A DNA stretch of 64,000 nucleotides, from positions 1-64,000 of the forward strand of contig KV918911.1 of the NCBI GenBank assembly GCA_002049455.2. Reading direction: 5' to 3'. Below the pieces are notes generated by a model. It saw only the letters and a list, made by a program, of their open reading frames with translations. It ran no database searches and had not been told where the DNA came from. The position numbers and the translations under genes are program-made. Below are positions 10,480 to 22,400 of this stretch, one piece after another. This stretch comes from Porphyra umbilicalis (Eukaryota > Rhodophyta > Bangiophyceae > Bangiales > Bangiaceae). Positions within the stretch are counted from its first letter, which is position 1; each line of letters begins with the position of its first letter.

Positions 10480-10779
10480 GACGGGTCGAGCCGATTTTCG
10501 GCAAAGTCGATGATATGCGTTTACGCCCGCACTTTGACGGGCCGCCGATGCGCCGGATCGTCTCCGTTCGAGACGCGCCCTAGTGCGTTGCACTCACCTC
10601 GACGTCTGCTTCACATCGATCGTGATTTTGGTGATTTTGGCGAAGGTCGATTTTGCAGGTGCAACACCTGGAACCTGGGGATCGACTTGGGCATTTTCTC
10701 GACTGCGGATGATGGCGGGAGATGTCGCGCTGGTCGGGCCGGGTTGTGACCGCGCTGAGGCGTCGATGGCGCGGACAGT

Positions 10780-10795
10780 GGGGTGCTGGGGGGAG
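10780..10795 (+). promoter_or_regulatory. Polypurine-rich tract before the 3' LTR
   Basis: A G-rich stretch (GGGGTGCTGGGGGGAG) lies immediately before the TG of the 3' LTR, where the plus-strand primer of LTR elements sits. Confidence 0.6.
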
Positions 10796-11193
10796 TGTTG
10801 AGGCAGCCCCCCAAGCCCGCGCAGGTAAGTCGGAGTTACCGCGGACTGCCTGGCTAATTCCAGGAGTACTTATGCGGTCATCGGCTTGTTTGGCTGTGCC
10901 ATTGACATGCATTGCTGTATGTGTGTGATGTAATTACTTGTACTTGTATCTCCAGGGCAGCTCACTTTGGAGCTGAGCTCGGGGAGATTCTCGTGGGCTC
11001 CTCGAGAGGCGTCGCGATTTGTGGGGTGGTGAGAGCATGTACCCTCCACAGGAGGGAGCACTGCGCTGGCGGGGGGTGCCCCGGCAGGACGTGGCGAGAG
11101 AGGCACACGGAGGGGTTAAGAGCCAGCTGGCCTCGCGCCTCAGACCGCTCTCGAGTAAAGCAACGCATCCACCCAACTAACGCTCACTTCACA
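10796..11193 (+). repeat. copia-1 3' LTR
   Basis: 398 bp and near-identical to the 5' LTR (one visible difference). It is followed by the target duplication GCGGC at 11194-11198. Confidence 0.95.
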
Positions 11194-11457
11194 GCGGCAG
11201 ATCAAGGTGCATTGACGCTCCCATTCACGCACCCTTATACCACACTCCACCCGACCGCACATTGCCTTTCCTGCCCAACCCGCACCCGGCCGCCTCGCTC
11301 CCTCACGTCTGTTCTCCACCACTGCTCTGCGTACGTTTTCGCCCCTCCCCCCGCTCCCCTTTCCTTGGCTGCTCTCTGTCGCTCTCCCCCGACGTTGCTG
11401 TAACCACCTTGGCCCCCGCCGTGTCGTCGCCCCCGCCTTCGTGCGTTCCGCCACATT

Positions 11458-13070
11458 AGGTTGCTTCACGATAGCGAGTCCGGTGCGGATCCACTCCGGA
11501 TTCCGGCACCAGAACGAAGGCCCCTCCGACAGATAACTACAAATCATATAAATTTGGGGAGGAGTACAAGGCTTGACGCAATGCTGACGGTCACAATTGG
11601 CTTCTTTTCGGTCGCGCCAAGCTTCCTGAACCCTTCTCATACGAGTCTGCGGGTGAGCTACGAGGACAAACACCTGGTGGAGCAGTTCCCCTGCCTGATC
11701 ACCCCCCGAGCACGAGCAAAATGAAAAAGCATGTCTGGCGGGTGGACTGCTAGAAATCGCACGAGGGGAAAAAGCGGGGTCATGCTCTGGCGGCCCGCTT
11801 CGTCCTCCACCCGCCCCCCCCCCCCCCGGTTGAAGCTGGCGAGAAAGCGCGAGTGCGAGCGACACCACCACCGAGCGACAGCGCCGGCGTCAGGGCGCAA
11901 GGGCGCCGGCAGGGCGCCGCGGAGGGATGCCGCCGCGTCGGCGACGGCGAAGCCAACGTGCAGGTGGGTAACATGCCATAACAACCACGGCATCAGCCGA
12001 CGAGGGCAATGGCGGCACGGCGAGCGCACCACCGCCCCCAGCGAACGTCACCGCCACCGCCGCTACCGTGGCCCTGTCCGCGGCCTTACCCACTCCCCCC
12101 CGCCGCCCGCTTCAACGCCGCCGCCGCCGCCGTGGCCATGACCACGTCCACCACCACCAGCACGGCAACGGGCACCTCCCCCAGCAACGGCTCCACGGCG
12201 CGCTTCCTCGCGGGGTCGGCCACCTGCCCTCCCCCCCCCCCCCTCCCAGCCGCCCCCTCCCCCCCCGTCCTCGGCGGCGGCCACCACTCCCTTGGTGGTT
12301 GCCAGTCCTATCGGCGCGTCCAGGGCGGCCTGCAGGGTGCCGCTGCCGCCCTGCCGCGCAAAGACGGTGAAGAGGGCGCCGAGGCGCCCAGCAGACGCGA
12401 ACAGCCTCGCCACGGGGAAGGGAAGACAGGCGAGCCAGCGACGGGGGTGACGACCAGCAGTTGGGGGGGAGGTCGATGAGGGGGGGGCGGGGAGGGGAAG
12501 GCCGCTAGCAGCTGCCCCGCCCGGCGCCGACCTGGGCTCAGCCGCAAGCAGCCGCCCGGCCAGCAGCCATCTCTCCGGGGGCACGAGCACCGCCATCGGC
12601 GGCGCACCGACGCGGCAGCGGCCGCGGGGGCACGAGACGGAGAGGGGCGTTGTTACGAAAGGCATGGGGGCAACAAGCACCGCCGTCACCGGCGCGACAA
12701 CGTCGCCGGCGGCCGTGGGGGGTAGGGGGGGGGGAGGGGGAGGGGCGAGCTCGGTCTAGAGCGGAGCGTTCAGGGCTGCCGGACGCACCCCTCTATTCCG
12801 CACCAGTGGGAGGGGGGTCCGGTATCCGCACCCCCAGATCCTCGCAAATCCGCACCGTCAGAGGGGGGGGTGCTCCTGAGCACCGGAAATGGAAGGGTGC
12901 GGGAGCGTTATCGTGAACGACGGGGGGTCTGGACACCACCGGATCCGAGCGAGGCTCGAAAGGTGCTCGAAATCAGAGAACATTCATATTTTTGGTCGAA
13001 ACTTGCCCTCATTTCAACAGGGCGCCTCCCGGTGCGGATCCGCACCAGACTCGCCTTCGTGAAACAACCT
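11458..13070. mobile_element. Non-autonomous DNA transposon, 1.6 kb, 35-bp inverted ends
   Basis: The first 35 bases and the inverted last 35 bases match except at four positions. They begin AGGTTG and share TTCACGA, GCGAGTC and GGTGCGGATCC. ATT stands on both sides (11455-11457 and 13071-13073) and looks like a 3-bp target duplication. The 1,613-bp interior is GC-rich, with long C- and G-runs and a GCC-rich part, and encodes no recognisable transposase. A 3-bp AT-rich duplication would fit a Harbinger-type element, but the end sequence alone does not prove the superfamily. Confidence 0.75.
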
Positions 13071-13073
13071 ATT

Positions 13074-14663
13074 ATCACCTCCCACTTGTCGTCCCCGGCG
13101 CGTGACTGACCCGGGCGTGCCAGTCCTCAGTGAAGGAGCCCATGCTGAGCTGCGACCCGTACTGGGCGACACAACGGTGTCACCCTGTCGGCATAGCTAT
13201 CTTCATTGCATTTTTGTCGATTCCTTTCGTTTGTTTCTTGTGCCTCTCTGCTTTTCGTCTTCCTTCGCCCTATTTTTGACTGGTTATCTTTATCTTCGTG
13301 TTTCTCGTCGGTTCTCCCCGCCGGCCCTATTTCCTGTTGATCCTCCCCCACCCCGTCAGCGCCGGTGCTCGGTGATCATGCCCTTCTTGGCGACTTTGCT
13401 CCTCGTAGATCCCCTTCCTCCCAACCGTCTGTTTCACCCACTGTCATGATGTTGCATCTCTACCTCGCTGTCTTATTTCGTCTGCTCTTTGCCTTTTTCT
13501 TGGCCCTCTATCCCGCCACCTCGGTCGTATTGGTGCTACAGTCCTTCTCCACTCTTAGGCACCCTTTGTGGCGATCGACTCTGCCACTGGGAAGCTCAGA
13601 TTGCAGCACATGAGTGACGCGGTCGGCCTCAGATGCGCGGTCGAAGGAAATTGACAACGGGATCGACCGACAGATCAGCCTTCTCGCGTCCAGTCAGACT
13701 CCTCGAGCGTCCAACGGCGACAGAAACCAGTACTGTCAGTTCAGCAGTAAAACTGGAGAACTCTCACCAAATAGTTGGATAAGAAGCCCTTCTCGGGCGG
13801 TCCTCGACTTATACTCGCCCTGCATCTCGCAGGTGCACTGCGGTGTACATCTTCGTCCTTCACCTCCGCCCTTTCACTGCCGCTCCATGCCTGCGCACCG
13901 TAACTGACGCTGTTGTTTGAGGTTCCGCTCCCAATCCCCCGTCCTGCCACGGCGCTATTTTGTTCCGCTGACAAGTAGATGCCGGATTCCAGCCCCGCAA
14001 CACCCCACCCCCCCATGCAATCGACCACTCTGTTCCGCATGAATCCTCGCGCTCGGAATGACCATAGTCATGATGTGAATAGCCTGTATGCTGTCCCTGT
14101 GCGCTGGTCTGGTCCCTGGGAGGGCCGGATCGTGGGGGGAGCGACGGATGTTGTGCGGCGGGGTGCGCTTCATCCTGTAGCGATCTTGACGGACCCACCT
14201 TCTCCTCCACTGTCGCATGCTCTGTGTGCATGTATGCATGTGCCGATTGTGCTTCTATTTCCAGTACACAAGTAAAGCATGAGCATGTCTGTCTCATCTC
14301 ACACTGCATTGTTCTCTCACCTTTCACAGAAGCAACAGCCGCAAGCGCACCGGACGGGCTCGTGCTTCACAGCGTGCTCTATGTCAGGCAAAGGCGGTGT
14401 GCGCGACAAGGGACAAGAAAATGATGGGGGATGGGGGGCTGGGCTGGGGGAAGGCCGTTGACGGTGGTGAGTGTGGGGTCTTCTCTGTGGGGGGGTGGCC
14501 TCGGGCGGTAGCGAATGCTTTTGGCGTGGTGTTGATCTCTGTGCCTGCGGCGCGGGACTGTGCTCAACCTGTAGATTTTCCAGACACTGGTTCGTTCCCC
14601 CATGAAGCTCTACCTCGTCACTCTCCTACTGTCCTACTTTCCCCAGCCGGACGGCGATTCCCT
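13074..14663. other. No gene recognised
   Basis: About 1.6 kb, pyrimidine-rich in the first half (13180-13530), with no frame showing a known domain. Confidence 0.5.
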
Positions 14664-15184
14664 GAGCCTCGCCCGCATCGCAACCCCGTTTATCCGCAGT
14701 GGCCACGCCTGGGCCAGCACAAGCACGGCCCCTCCGCTAGTTGTCATCAACCTGTTGCCTCCGCCACTCCCACCTCCACCCCGCCTCCACCCAGCCAGTC
14801 GAACTGAGGGCCCCGCTCGAGTCGCCTCCCCTTTTTCTTGCTTTCGTCGCCGCTCCAGCAAACGAAATCATAAGCCTCGCCCGAATGTCAACCCACCACC
14901 TGCTGCCTCCACTCCCACCGCCACCTACCCAGCGAAACTGTGAGCCCCGCCCTATTCGAAACCCCGTTTTTGCACAGCCACGCCTGGACAAACGCAAGTA
15001 CGGCCCCTCCGCGAGTTGTTGCCAACCAGTTGTTTCTTTCACTTCCGTTCCCACTCCGCCAGTCAAACTGCGGGCCCCGCTCGAGTCGCCGCCACTTTTT
15101 CTCGCTGTCGTCGCCGCCCCAGCAAACGAAACTATGAGCCTCGCCCGACTGTCAACCCACGACCTGCTGCCTCCACTTCCAGCT
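14664..15184 (+). repeat. Tandem duplication, two units of about 245-260 bp
   Basis: Unit 1 (about 14664-14925) and unit 2 (about 14942-15184) share long words in the same order: GAGCC(T/C)CGCCC, CACGGCCCCTCCGC, GGGCCCCGCTCGAGTCGCC, CCAGCAAACGAAA and GTCAACCCAC. One plus-strand frame through it (14741-15292) repeats LRAPLESPPLFLA and AAPANE, but composition alone could give that, so coding is doubtful. Confidence 0.7.
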
Positions 15185-15395
15185 CCCTTCGGCCAAATCT
15201 ATGAGTCTTGCCTATGTCGCCACCTGCAACTTTCCCTCCCCTTTCGCGTTCATGCATTTTTTTTGAAGCCGTGTTTCTTGGTCCTCTTGTAGCCCCAACT
15301 GGCTCTATCATCTCCTCAGTCTCCTTGTGTGGGCGCGCCCCCCTCGGGGTGCTGCAGCTCCCACCAGTTTCAGACGCTCGTTTTCAACGACTTGG

Positions 15396-15401
15396 TTTAT
15401 T
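15396..15401 (-). terminator. AATAAA downstream of the pogo transposase
   Basis: AATAAA on the minus strand about 200 bases past the transposase stop at 15598. The stretch 15185-15597 otherwise shows no gene. Confidence 0.4.
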
Positions 15402-15597
15402 CCGCATCCCCAGACGACCCATTCGCGTCCTCCAAGGCCCCACCTGGTTGGAAAACAATCGAATCAGCTGTGTCTACGATGACGTCCTCCTCGTCCTCCG
15501 CCACAAACCAAGCACGCATGCCCTCCCGCGCGTCATTCTCTGTCTCCCCCCCCACCACGTGCTGTCCAAGAGAAGTCCCTCGCAGAAGGGAATGCAC

Positions 15598-17068
15598 CTA
15601 ATTCATATCATCCTCCACACTGGAAAAACCCTGCCGGTACTCGGCGTGCAATGCCACTACAGAGGCATTCATGGAAACAGGCAAAATTGTCGACTTCACC
15701 CAACAGTGCACAATGGAATCGCTCGTTACCTTGTCCCACTCTTCGGAAAAAAAAGTTGCGGCATCAAGGAGTTGGGCCTGGCCGCGCCCAGGCAGTCCGC
15801 AATTCCGGGCTGGTCGCGGCTCCTGGTCCGGCGGGGGGAGGACTGCGGCCAAAAGGCTCGCCCGTGCCTCGGCATCGGCGTCCTCGTCCATGACCTCAAT
15901 CCCGGTCAACCGCGGGGCGCCGTACTCCTGCAGAACGTCCGTTGTCGGGTTAACCCGCAGCTCCGCATTCTCGGCGCGGAAGCAAATGGTGGCGGTGGGG
16001 GAGTGCGCGGCGGGGCAATCGGTAGGGTTGATGAGGGGAGGGTGGGGGGAGTGAGGGGAGGTCGGGGGGGGGGGGGGGAGTGGGGGGAGGTCGAGGCGGC
16101 GGGTCCAGGGGTGGCGGCGGATCCAACGGCTCAGGAAACCGCTGCACGAGGATAGCCAATAGGCGTCGTTTGTAGCGGCGCTTGAGCGGCGCAATCACGC
16201 CAGCATCCGTCGGCTGGTAGACGGCCGTGGTGTTGGGGGGAAGATAAAAGATCTTGAAGTCGTCGGCCGTTTGTTCAACGTCGTGCGTTGAAGAGTTGTC
16301 CATAAACAGAGCGCATTTTGCATCCCGGTGTCGCTCGCACACCGCCGGCAGGAGGACAGTATTCCACTTTCGAGCGTAGACGAGTTTGTCCATCCACGCC
16401 CTTCTTTGGTCGAAGTAGGGGAGGGGGCACTTGTTTCCGTCCCCGCGGAAGCATAGCGGCTTCGCAGTCTCGCCAATCATGGCCACGGGGAGCTTGTGGA
16501 TGCCAGTCGCGTTGGTGCACAGGACGAGGGTGACGCGGTCCATATGCCGCATGGCCTTCGTGCCGCACGCACGCCTGTGGTCCCTGCGGGGCACATAGGA
16601 GCGCGACGGGAGGCAGCGGTACAGCAGCCTCGTCTCGTCCATGTTGTAGATGCGGTCTGGGGGGAGCGCCTCTAACCGGCGCCGGATCTCTTCCACCGCC
16701 GCGGCGGCCGCCACCATGTTGACACCTCCCGCCTGGCCGTGCATGGCCACGTTGCCGGTGTCAAACCGCTTGAGGAAGCCCCATAACCCGCCATGGTTCT
16801 CCGAAAACTCGGTAATGTCGAGATGACGAGCAATCATCGTTGCTGTATCTTGGAGCAGCGCAGTGGTGATTGGTATTCGGTAATGACCAAGTGCATTAAC
16901 GGCTTCATACCACTTGTACACTAGTCCGTCGAGTTTTGGCCCCTTGCCCTCCCGAAAGTTGTTGCGGCGCAATGTGCGCGCATCATCAGGCATGGCCCGG
17001 TAGACCGCCGCCTCCGTCATAATCTTCTTGGCGTTGCGCTTGGTCACAGGAGCAGGCAGCTGCCGCAA
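15598..17068 (-). CDS. pogo/Tigger-type DDD transposase, frame shifted at a G-run
   Basis: Transposase of the Tc1/mariner-pogo group. The first part contains a CENP-B/Tc5-like helix-turn-helix (LDGLVYKWYEAVNALGHYRI to LWGFLKRFDTGN, residues ~46-110). The DDE_1 catalytic core follows: Asp in IYNMDETRLLYRC (~143), Asp in LFMDNSSTHD (~256) and Asp in YQPTDAGVIAPLKRRYKR (~289). After a 15-base G-run (C-run in sense, 16064-16078) the matching C-terminus continues in another frame, with ATFFSEEWDKVTSDSIVHCW before the stop at 15598. Slippage or an assembly error at that homopolymer explains the switch. The N-terminus is unsure: the frame stays open beyond 17068 without an ATG, and a GTGAGT near 17206 suggests an upstream intron. 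TIRs were not identified. Confidence 0.85.
16064..16078 (+). repeat. 15-base G homopolymer
   Basis: An uninterrupted run of 15 G (C in the sense of the transposase gene) at the point where the reading frame of the pogo-type transposase changes. Confidence 0.9.
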
Positions 17069-18147
17069 AACAACAGACCATGGAACTTGACCGTCCCGGA
17101 GAGGACTGATCTGTTTATTTACACCGATCGAAATCTCCTGGCGCGGCTTACGCCGCCGCCCTCCCGACCCAGGATGGCCGGCCGGGGTCCATTCGCTTCT
17201 CCCGCCTGGTACTCACGCCTTGATTGGCGCCCCCCCGCGGCCGAGAGGCCCTCGCACGTCGCCGCGCCCGCTCTTGCCGCATCCCGGACAGCATGAAGCC
17301 GCTCATGCATCAAATCTGGTACAGCCCTTTCAAACGCAGCCTCAACCGTGGCGGCAATATTAATGCCAGATGTGGATATGGGTAGGGGGGGGGCCAGGGG
17401 AGAGATATGAGGGGGGGTGGCCGGCGGATCCGACATCATTGGAAAGATGGGGGCCGGGGGGGATGGGGAACGGGAGGATGGGGGGGTTGGGGACGGGGAT
17501 GGTCCGGGCGATGACGACGGTGGGATTGGTGGTGGGTGGGCGCGACCACGGCGGTTGCGGTCGCCGTCGAATCTTTAAATATGGCCAATGTTGGAATTGC
17601 AGCGAGTCACTCGGTGGATAAGTCACCATTCCAATGGGTATGTGAACGATCGCAGAGGTCGTAGGTGAACCATCGGTCGACCGTCTTCTGTTGCTAGGCA
17701 CCAGTGCCCAAGAAAGGATGTCACAAAAATGGAGAAAGACTATACTGTGGTGTTGCTCAGTTCCTGAACCGAACGCACCAGCACTGTCTGATTTGTTGCG
17801 CTCAGTCGTCAAGATTAGTAGTTCGATCAAATAAAAGAATAATTCGGACAGCGGAACCAGTACCGAAAACGAGGACTATACATGCAACGACCTCGTGCTG
17901 CGACCCGTGCAGACCCTTGCACAGCTGATGACCAATCATTGTATGCCTATGAAGTCAAATTTCAGTTGTTCCACAAAGCACCTCAATCAGTCGTTTTGAC
18001 GATTTTTGGCAGTCATCACCACCAGGGATCGTCAAGCGACAGTGGTTTGGTTGTGCGTATAGTATTGCCGACCTCCAAAAAATGGCAGTTGCAGAGTGCT
18101 TGCAATAGCTCAACAGCGTACGTAGAACGATGAAAAGGCTAGGAATC
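17069..18147. other. No gene recognised; G-rich then AT-richer DNA
   Basis: 17380-17530 is strongly G-rich on the plus strand. 17560-18147 is much richer in A and T than its surroundings. The near part may hold 5' sequence of the pogo transposase. The last five bases before 18153 (ATGTG, 18148-18152) are the gypsy-1 target duplication. Confidence 0.45.
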
Positions 18148-18152
18148 ATGTG

Positions 18153-18845
18153 TGTGGCAACACGCTCAGCCCACCCCACCCAGTTGGGGGGAGGGCGAGC
18201 CAAACCGTGTCGCCGGAGAGTCCTGTCGGGGAATACCCGCCCCGGAAGGAAACCCCGAAGAGCACACACGCACGGCGTCGACCGGGGGGAAGGCGCCCCG
18301 AGCGACAAACACGAGTTGTGTGACCGGAAGTTTACTTGCCAGCGTCGAAGGCCTCGAGGCGACACTCACGCCTCACCCTCTTATCCCATCCGTTCCCCTC
18401 GGACCCTCGGAAAACCCTCCTCAGACACCCTCAAAGGACCCTCGGAAAACCCTCCTCAGACCCTCAAAGGACCCACGGAAAGCCCTCTCCTCAGGGCACA
18501 CTGGGCCCATAACCTGGAGGACGGCCGAAGCTTCGAATACCGCCTTGAGTAGAGGCGGGGGGAAGGGTGCTACGTGACACCCTCGCGGCGCCCCTGAGTC
18601 AGGGGCACAAAGTAACATAAGTCAATAATCCAAGTTGGGTTCACACAAAATTAGGCCCGTAAGTAGGGGCCCGCTCGAGGGGGTTACGAATCCCAGGGAA
18701 GTATTGGGATTGCGGTTGTGGTTGGTGAGCCACGAGATGATCACAAGTGGGTCGCCAACGGAACAATATGAAATATGCGTTAGTGGGGCATGTTTCCAGG
18801 GAATCTGGATCCCGGAGTGTGGGGGCCATGTGACGGACCGTCACA
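18153..18845 (-). repeat. gypsy-1 3' LTR
   Basis: 693 bp beginning TGTGGCAACACG and ending CGTCACA, next to target duplication ATGTG. It contains short tandem CCCTCGGAAAACCCTCCTCAG units near 18405-18480. Confidence 0.93.
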
Positions 18846-18860
18846 ATTCCCCCTTCTAAA
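18846..18860 (-). promoter_or_regulatory. gypsy-1 polypurine tract
   Basis: Read on the minus strand the element ends with AGAAGGGGGAAT directly before the 3' LTR, a typical plus-strand primer tract. Confidence 0.7.
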
Positions 18861-18951
18861 GGGGTCGCCGTCCCGGCGGCCCAGAGCCAGGGGGGGCGGG
18901 CCCGCCCGAGTGAGGTTGGCGGGCCAGGACAGCTAGCCGCCGGGCTCCCCA

Positions 18952-19359
18952 GTGTGGGGCCCGGGTGCTGCCCCGGTCCTCGCCAGCGATGGCGGCCCCG
19001 GATCGTGGGGGCGCCCCCCGCCGGGGCAAGGGGGTACGCGCCGTCGCCGTATGGTGAACACGGCCGCGGGAGCCAGGGGTGCTGCCGCGTGTCCGGGGCG
19101 GGCCCGCTTACCGTGCCCGGCGGGCCAACAGGGGGGCGGGTGCCCAGTATGGCATCCGCCCGCCCCCCCACCTGGGGGGTACGCCGCGGCGGGGGCGGCC
19201 CCGAGTAGGGTGCCGCGCTCGTCGTGGGGGCCGGGCCCCTCGGACCGGGGGTCGGCCCAGGAGTACCCGGATCACTCGGGTTACGACCAGATTGGGGGGT
19301 ACGCTCGCGACGACCGCCCGCACTCGCCGGGTAGGGAGGAGGTACCCAGGTTTGAGTAA
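18952..19359 (+). other. Short antisense frame in gypsy-1, between pol and 3' LTR
   Basis: A plus-strand frame of about 135 codons, opposite to the element's own genes. It is G/P/Y-rich and ends YDQIGGYARDDRPHSPGREE. The much longer antisense frame of gypsy-2 occupies the same place and has a similar tail (YYSRDDDPGQGYYPDFG). The likeness is short and of low complexity, so homology is a suggestion only. Confidence 0.35.
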
Positions 19360-19469
19360 GGCGCCGGGGCGCCCAGTGAGGCGCGACCCGGCCCCCTGTG
19401 GGCTTGTCCCTAGTTGGGTTGGATCTATTGTCGGGGGTGTGTGCGAGGGGTACCCCGTACTGGGGGTTG

Positions 19470-22400
19470 TTAGTTGTTTTTTACCCTTCTTCTCATCGTG
19501 AGCCGGTGCCGCACACAGTGCTGGCGGACCTTCTCAGCCGGGAGGTCCTCCACATAGTGCCAGCAGTCCTCCCGGGGTCCATACCCGAACCACCTGACCT
19601 TGACCATGAGGCGCTCTTGGTCATCGTACCCCTGTCCGACAAAGCGGTCGAAGACAGCCTCAATCGGTTGACTGGCCGATGAGGGGAGGGACGGGACCCG
19701 CCACGCGGCCAGTGCCCGCGCCCACGCCGGGTCCCCCTCGGGTGGTTCCGGGGCCCGGGTTGCGTCGTTCCCATTGATGGTCCGGATACCATCGTCACTT
19801 TCGATGGTAAGCCGACGCCCGTCTGTCTTCAAGATCTGGTAGGGTCCCAGTGTCTTGAAGACGAGCTTACCCCCCTGGTTCTCGTGGGAGTTCACGAATA
19901 CCCAGTCTCCGACTTGGAGCGCTTTGCGGCGAGTCTGCACGCGCTTGTCGAATGCTCGTTTGTACCGGGCCTGTGCCTTCTCCATGGTCTCCCGTACTAG
20001 GGGGATAAGGGAGTCAAGGCGCTGGAGGAATTTCTCCTTGGCTAGCCCGGGGGTTACTATCTCCCCGGTGTCGGTACCTGCTGGAAGTCGCTCGAGGGCC
20101 ACGGGAGTAAGCCGTCGGGGGCTCACGAACGCAAAGGGGATCTGCCCGGTGCTACTATGCACTTGCGAATTCAAAGCCGTTACTACCAGGCTTAAGTATC
20201 GGGACCACGTAACTACGTGGTCACTTACGTAGTGGCGTAGTTGCTTAACTAAGGTCTTATTAAACCGTTCGACCTGCCCATTAGTTTGTGGGTGGTAAGG
20301 GGTGGCATAGTTAGTGTCAATACCCAGGGTCTTGAGTACCCCTTGCCAGAGTACGGCAGCAAATTGGGGTCCGTTATCCCATAGAACTGAGTCGGGGATC
20401 CCATAGCTAGCAACCCACGTGTCGAGGAATGCGCTGAGAACATCCAGAGCCGTGATGTCTCGAAGCGGGACCGCCCGAGTGACCTTAGTAAATTGGTCAC
20501 AAATAACTAGGATATACTCATATCCTTCGGGGGTCCTGGGCAGGGGGCCAAGTAAGTCAATGGCCAGCGCTGCGAAGGGTACCGTCGCGGGGAGCAACCT
20601 CATGAACACTTTACTCTGCGTACCCATGAGCCGGTTCTTAGCACAGGTTGGGCAAGCTGCTACCCACCCGAACACATCCATCGCCAGCGAGGGCCAGTAG
20701 TATTGGTCCCGCAGGGTCTGGTACATGCGCGTCCCACCTGGATGCGCAGCCAAGGGGGAGGAGTGCTCCGCCCGTAACACGTCCTTGACTAGGGACTGGG
20801 GGACCAGTACCTCTGGGTCCCCTCGCGGTGTCCGCGGCGGCACAACAACCCGTCTGCGTTCTCGTAGAAGCGCGTGGGGGTGGGGGTGTCAAGTAACTTC
20901 TTGACCCCCTGACAGAACTCGTCTGTCGCCTGCTTCTGGACTAGTTCGCCTAGGGGTATGCGGGCAGTCTCCCTGTTCTCGGGGAGTCGGGGGTCGAGTA
21001 CCGCCCCCGATCGAGTGGTCGCCCCGACTGTGGGGATCTCCTGGGAGATGGGTCCCGTGTCCAGCCCCTCACTCGGGATGCGGGACAGAGCGTCGGCCAC
21101 CGCATGTTGGGGGCCGGGCTTGTACTCCACATCATAGTCGAAATCCGAGAGGAGGATGCGCCAACGATTGAGTCGATAGTTGGTGCAGGCCGTCGTGGTT
21201 AGTATCCACTTCAGTGCCTTGTGGTCACACCGGATGAGGAACTTGGTGCCTTCGATGTACGGTCGTAGTAAACCGACCGCCCACACCACACCTAGTCCCT
21301 CAATCTCGGTGACGGTGTAGTTCTTCTCCGCCGGTAGTAGGCCCTTACTGAAGTAGCCTACGGGTAGGTACTTGCCATCAGGTTGCTGCTGTAGTAGGCA
21401 GCACCCTAGCTGGTCGTAGCTAGCGTCCACATCGATGATGTACTTCCCCTCCTTGCGCGGTATCGCAAGGATGAGCGGGTGGCATAGCTGTTCGCGTAGT
21501 TTGTCGAACGCGTTCTGTTCCTCCGGAGTAGGGGGACTCAACCGCTTCGGAAGCTTTTCGCTGTTTGAGTTGTTCAGCGGCTTCGCGGTCTTAGCGAAGT
21601 CTACCGTGAACCGACGGTAGACATTGCACATCCCCAGGAAACTCCTAAGTTGGGTTTGGGTCTGGGGGAAGCTGGCCTTCTTGATGGCCTTGAGGTTCTT
21701 CTCGTTCACACTCAAGCGTCCTGGCTGTACTACATGGCCAAGGTACTCCACCTCGTTAGTAAAAAGGTGGCACTTCTGTGCCTTGAGGGTGAACCCGTGC
21801 TTCCCGAGTAAGGTGAGCACAGCGTCCAAGTGGGACAGGTGCGACTCGGCATCGGTGGAGAAGATGATGAGGTCGTCTAAGTAGACCAGCACATTCTGCC
21901 ACTTGACTCCGGATAGGATCATGTCAATAGCCCGCTGAACAGTGGCAGGGGCATTGCACAGGCCAAACGGAGGACGCGTACACTGGTACGTCCCACAGTG
22001 GCAAGTGAATGCCGTCTTCGGCTTATCCTCCTCGGCTAGGGGGATCTGCCAGAACCCCGCGTTGCAGTCCAACGTGGAGAAGAACTGCGCATCCCCTAAG
22101 GAGTCGAGGCAGTCGTCCATCCGGGGTAGTGGAAACGAGTCGCGTACTGTGCGCTCGTTCAACTGCCGATAGTCGATGCAGAACCGGGGACTCCCGTCGG
22201 GCTTCGGGATGAGTACCACCGGGCTAGCCCACTCACTCTGGCTGGGCTCTATAATTTCGAGCTTGAGCATTCGGTCGACTTGGGCCTTGATGAGTTCCCT
22301 AGTTCGGGGAGCCATCCGGAAGGGGTTGAGCCGGACGGGCTTGGAGCCCGGCTTCAACTCGATCCGGTGCTCCGTGGCCTCGATGGAGCCCAAGTGCCCA

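Larger units (their letters stand above)
5283..11193 (+). mobile_element. copia-1: complete Ty1/copia (Pseudoviridae) element
   Basis: A full-length LTR retrotransposon of 5,911 bp. Two 398-bp LTRs (TGTTGAGG...TTCACA) flank a gag-pol frame and a 780-bp 3' region rich in hairpins. The 5-bp target duplication GCGGC occurs at 5278-5282 and 11194-11198. By hand comparison the LTRs differ at a single visible position, so the insertion is very recent. The primer site matches the anticodon arm of initiator tRNA-Met, as in Drosophila copia. The polyprotein frame looks nearly whole, with about one break, which the older copia-2 copy also has. Confidence 0.95.

Noticed and set aside
12063-12689. 208-codon minus-strand frame inside the 1.6-kb transposon
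   Set aside because: Almost entirely G, A, R and P from G/C runs; no transposase motif, and frames of similar quality on the other strand.
4329-17068. Assigning the 4.3-kb MITE to the pogo transposase at 15.6-17.1 kb
   Set aside because: TA duplication and CAG ends fit, but no CAGCCGTTCTCC end was found around the transposase.
17440-17560. Possible G-quadruplex promoter near the pogo gene
   Set aside because: G-runs are abundant across this window, and nothing ties this one to a transcription start.
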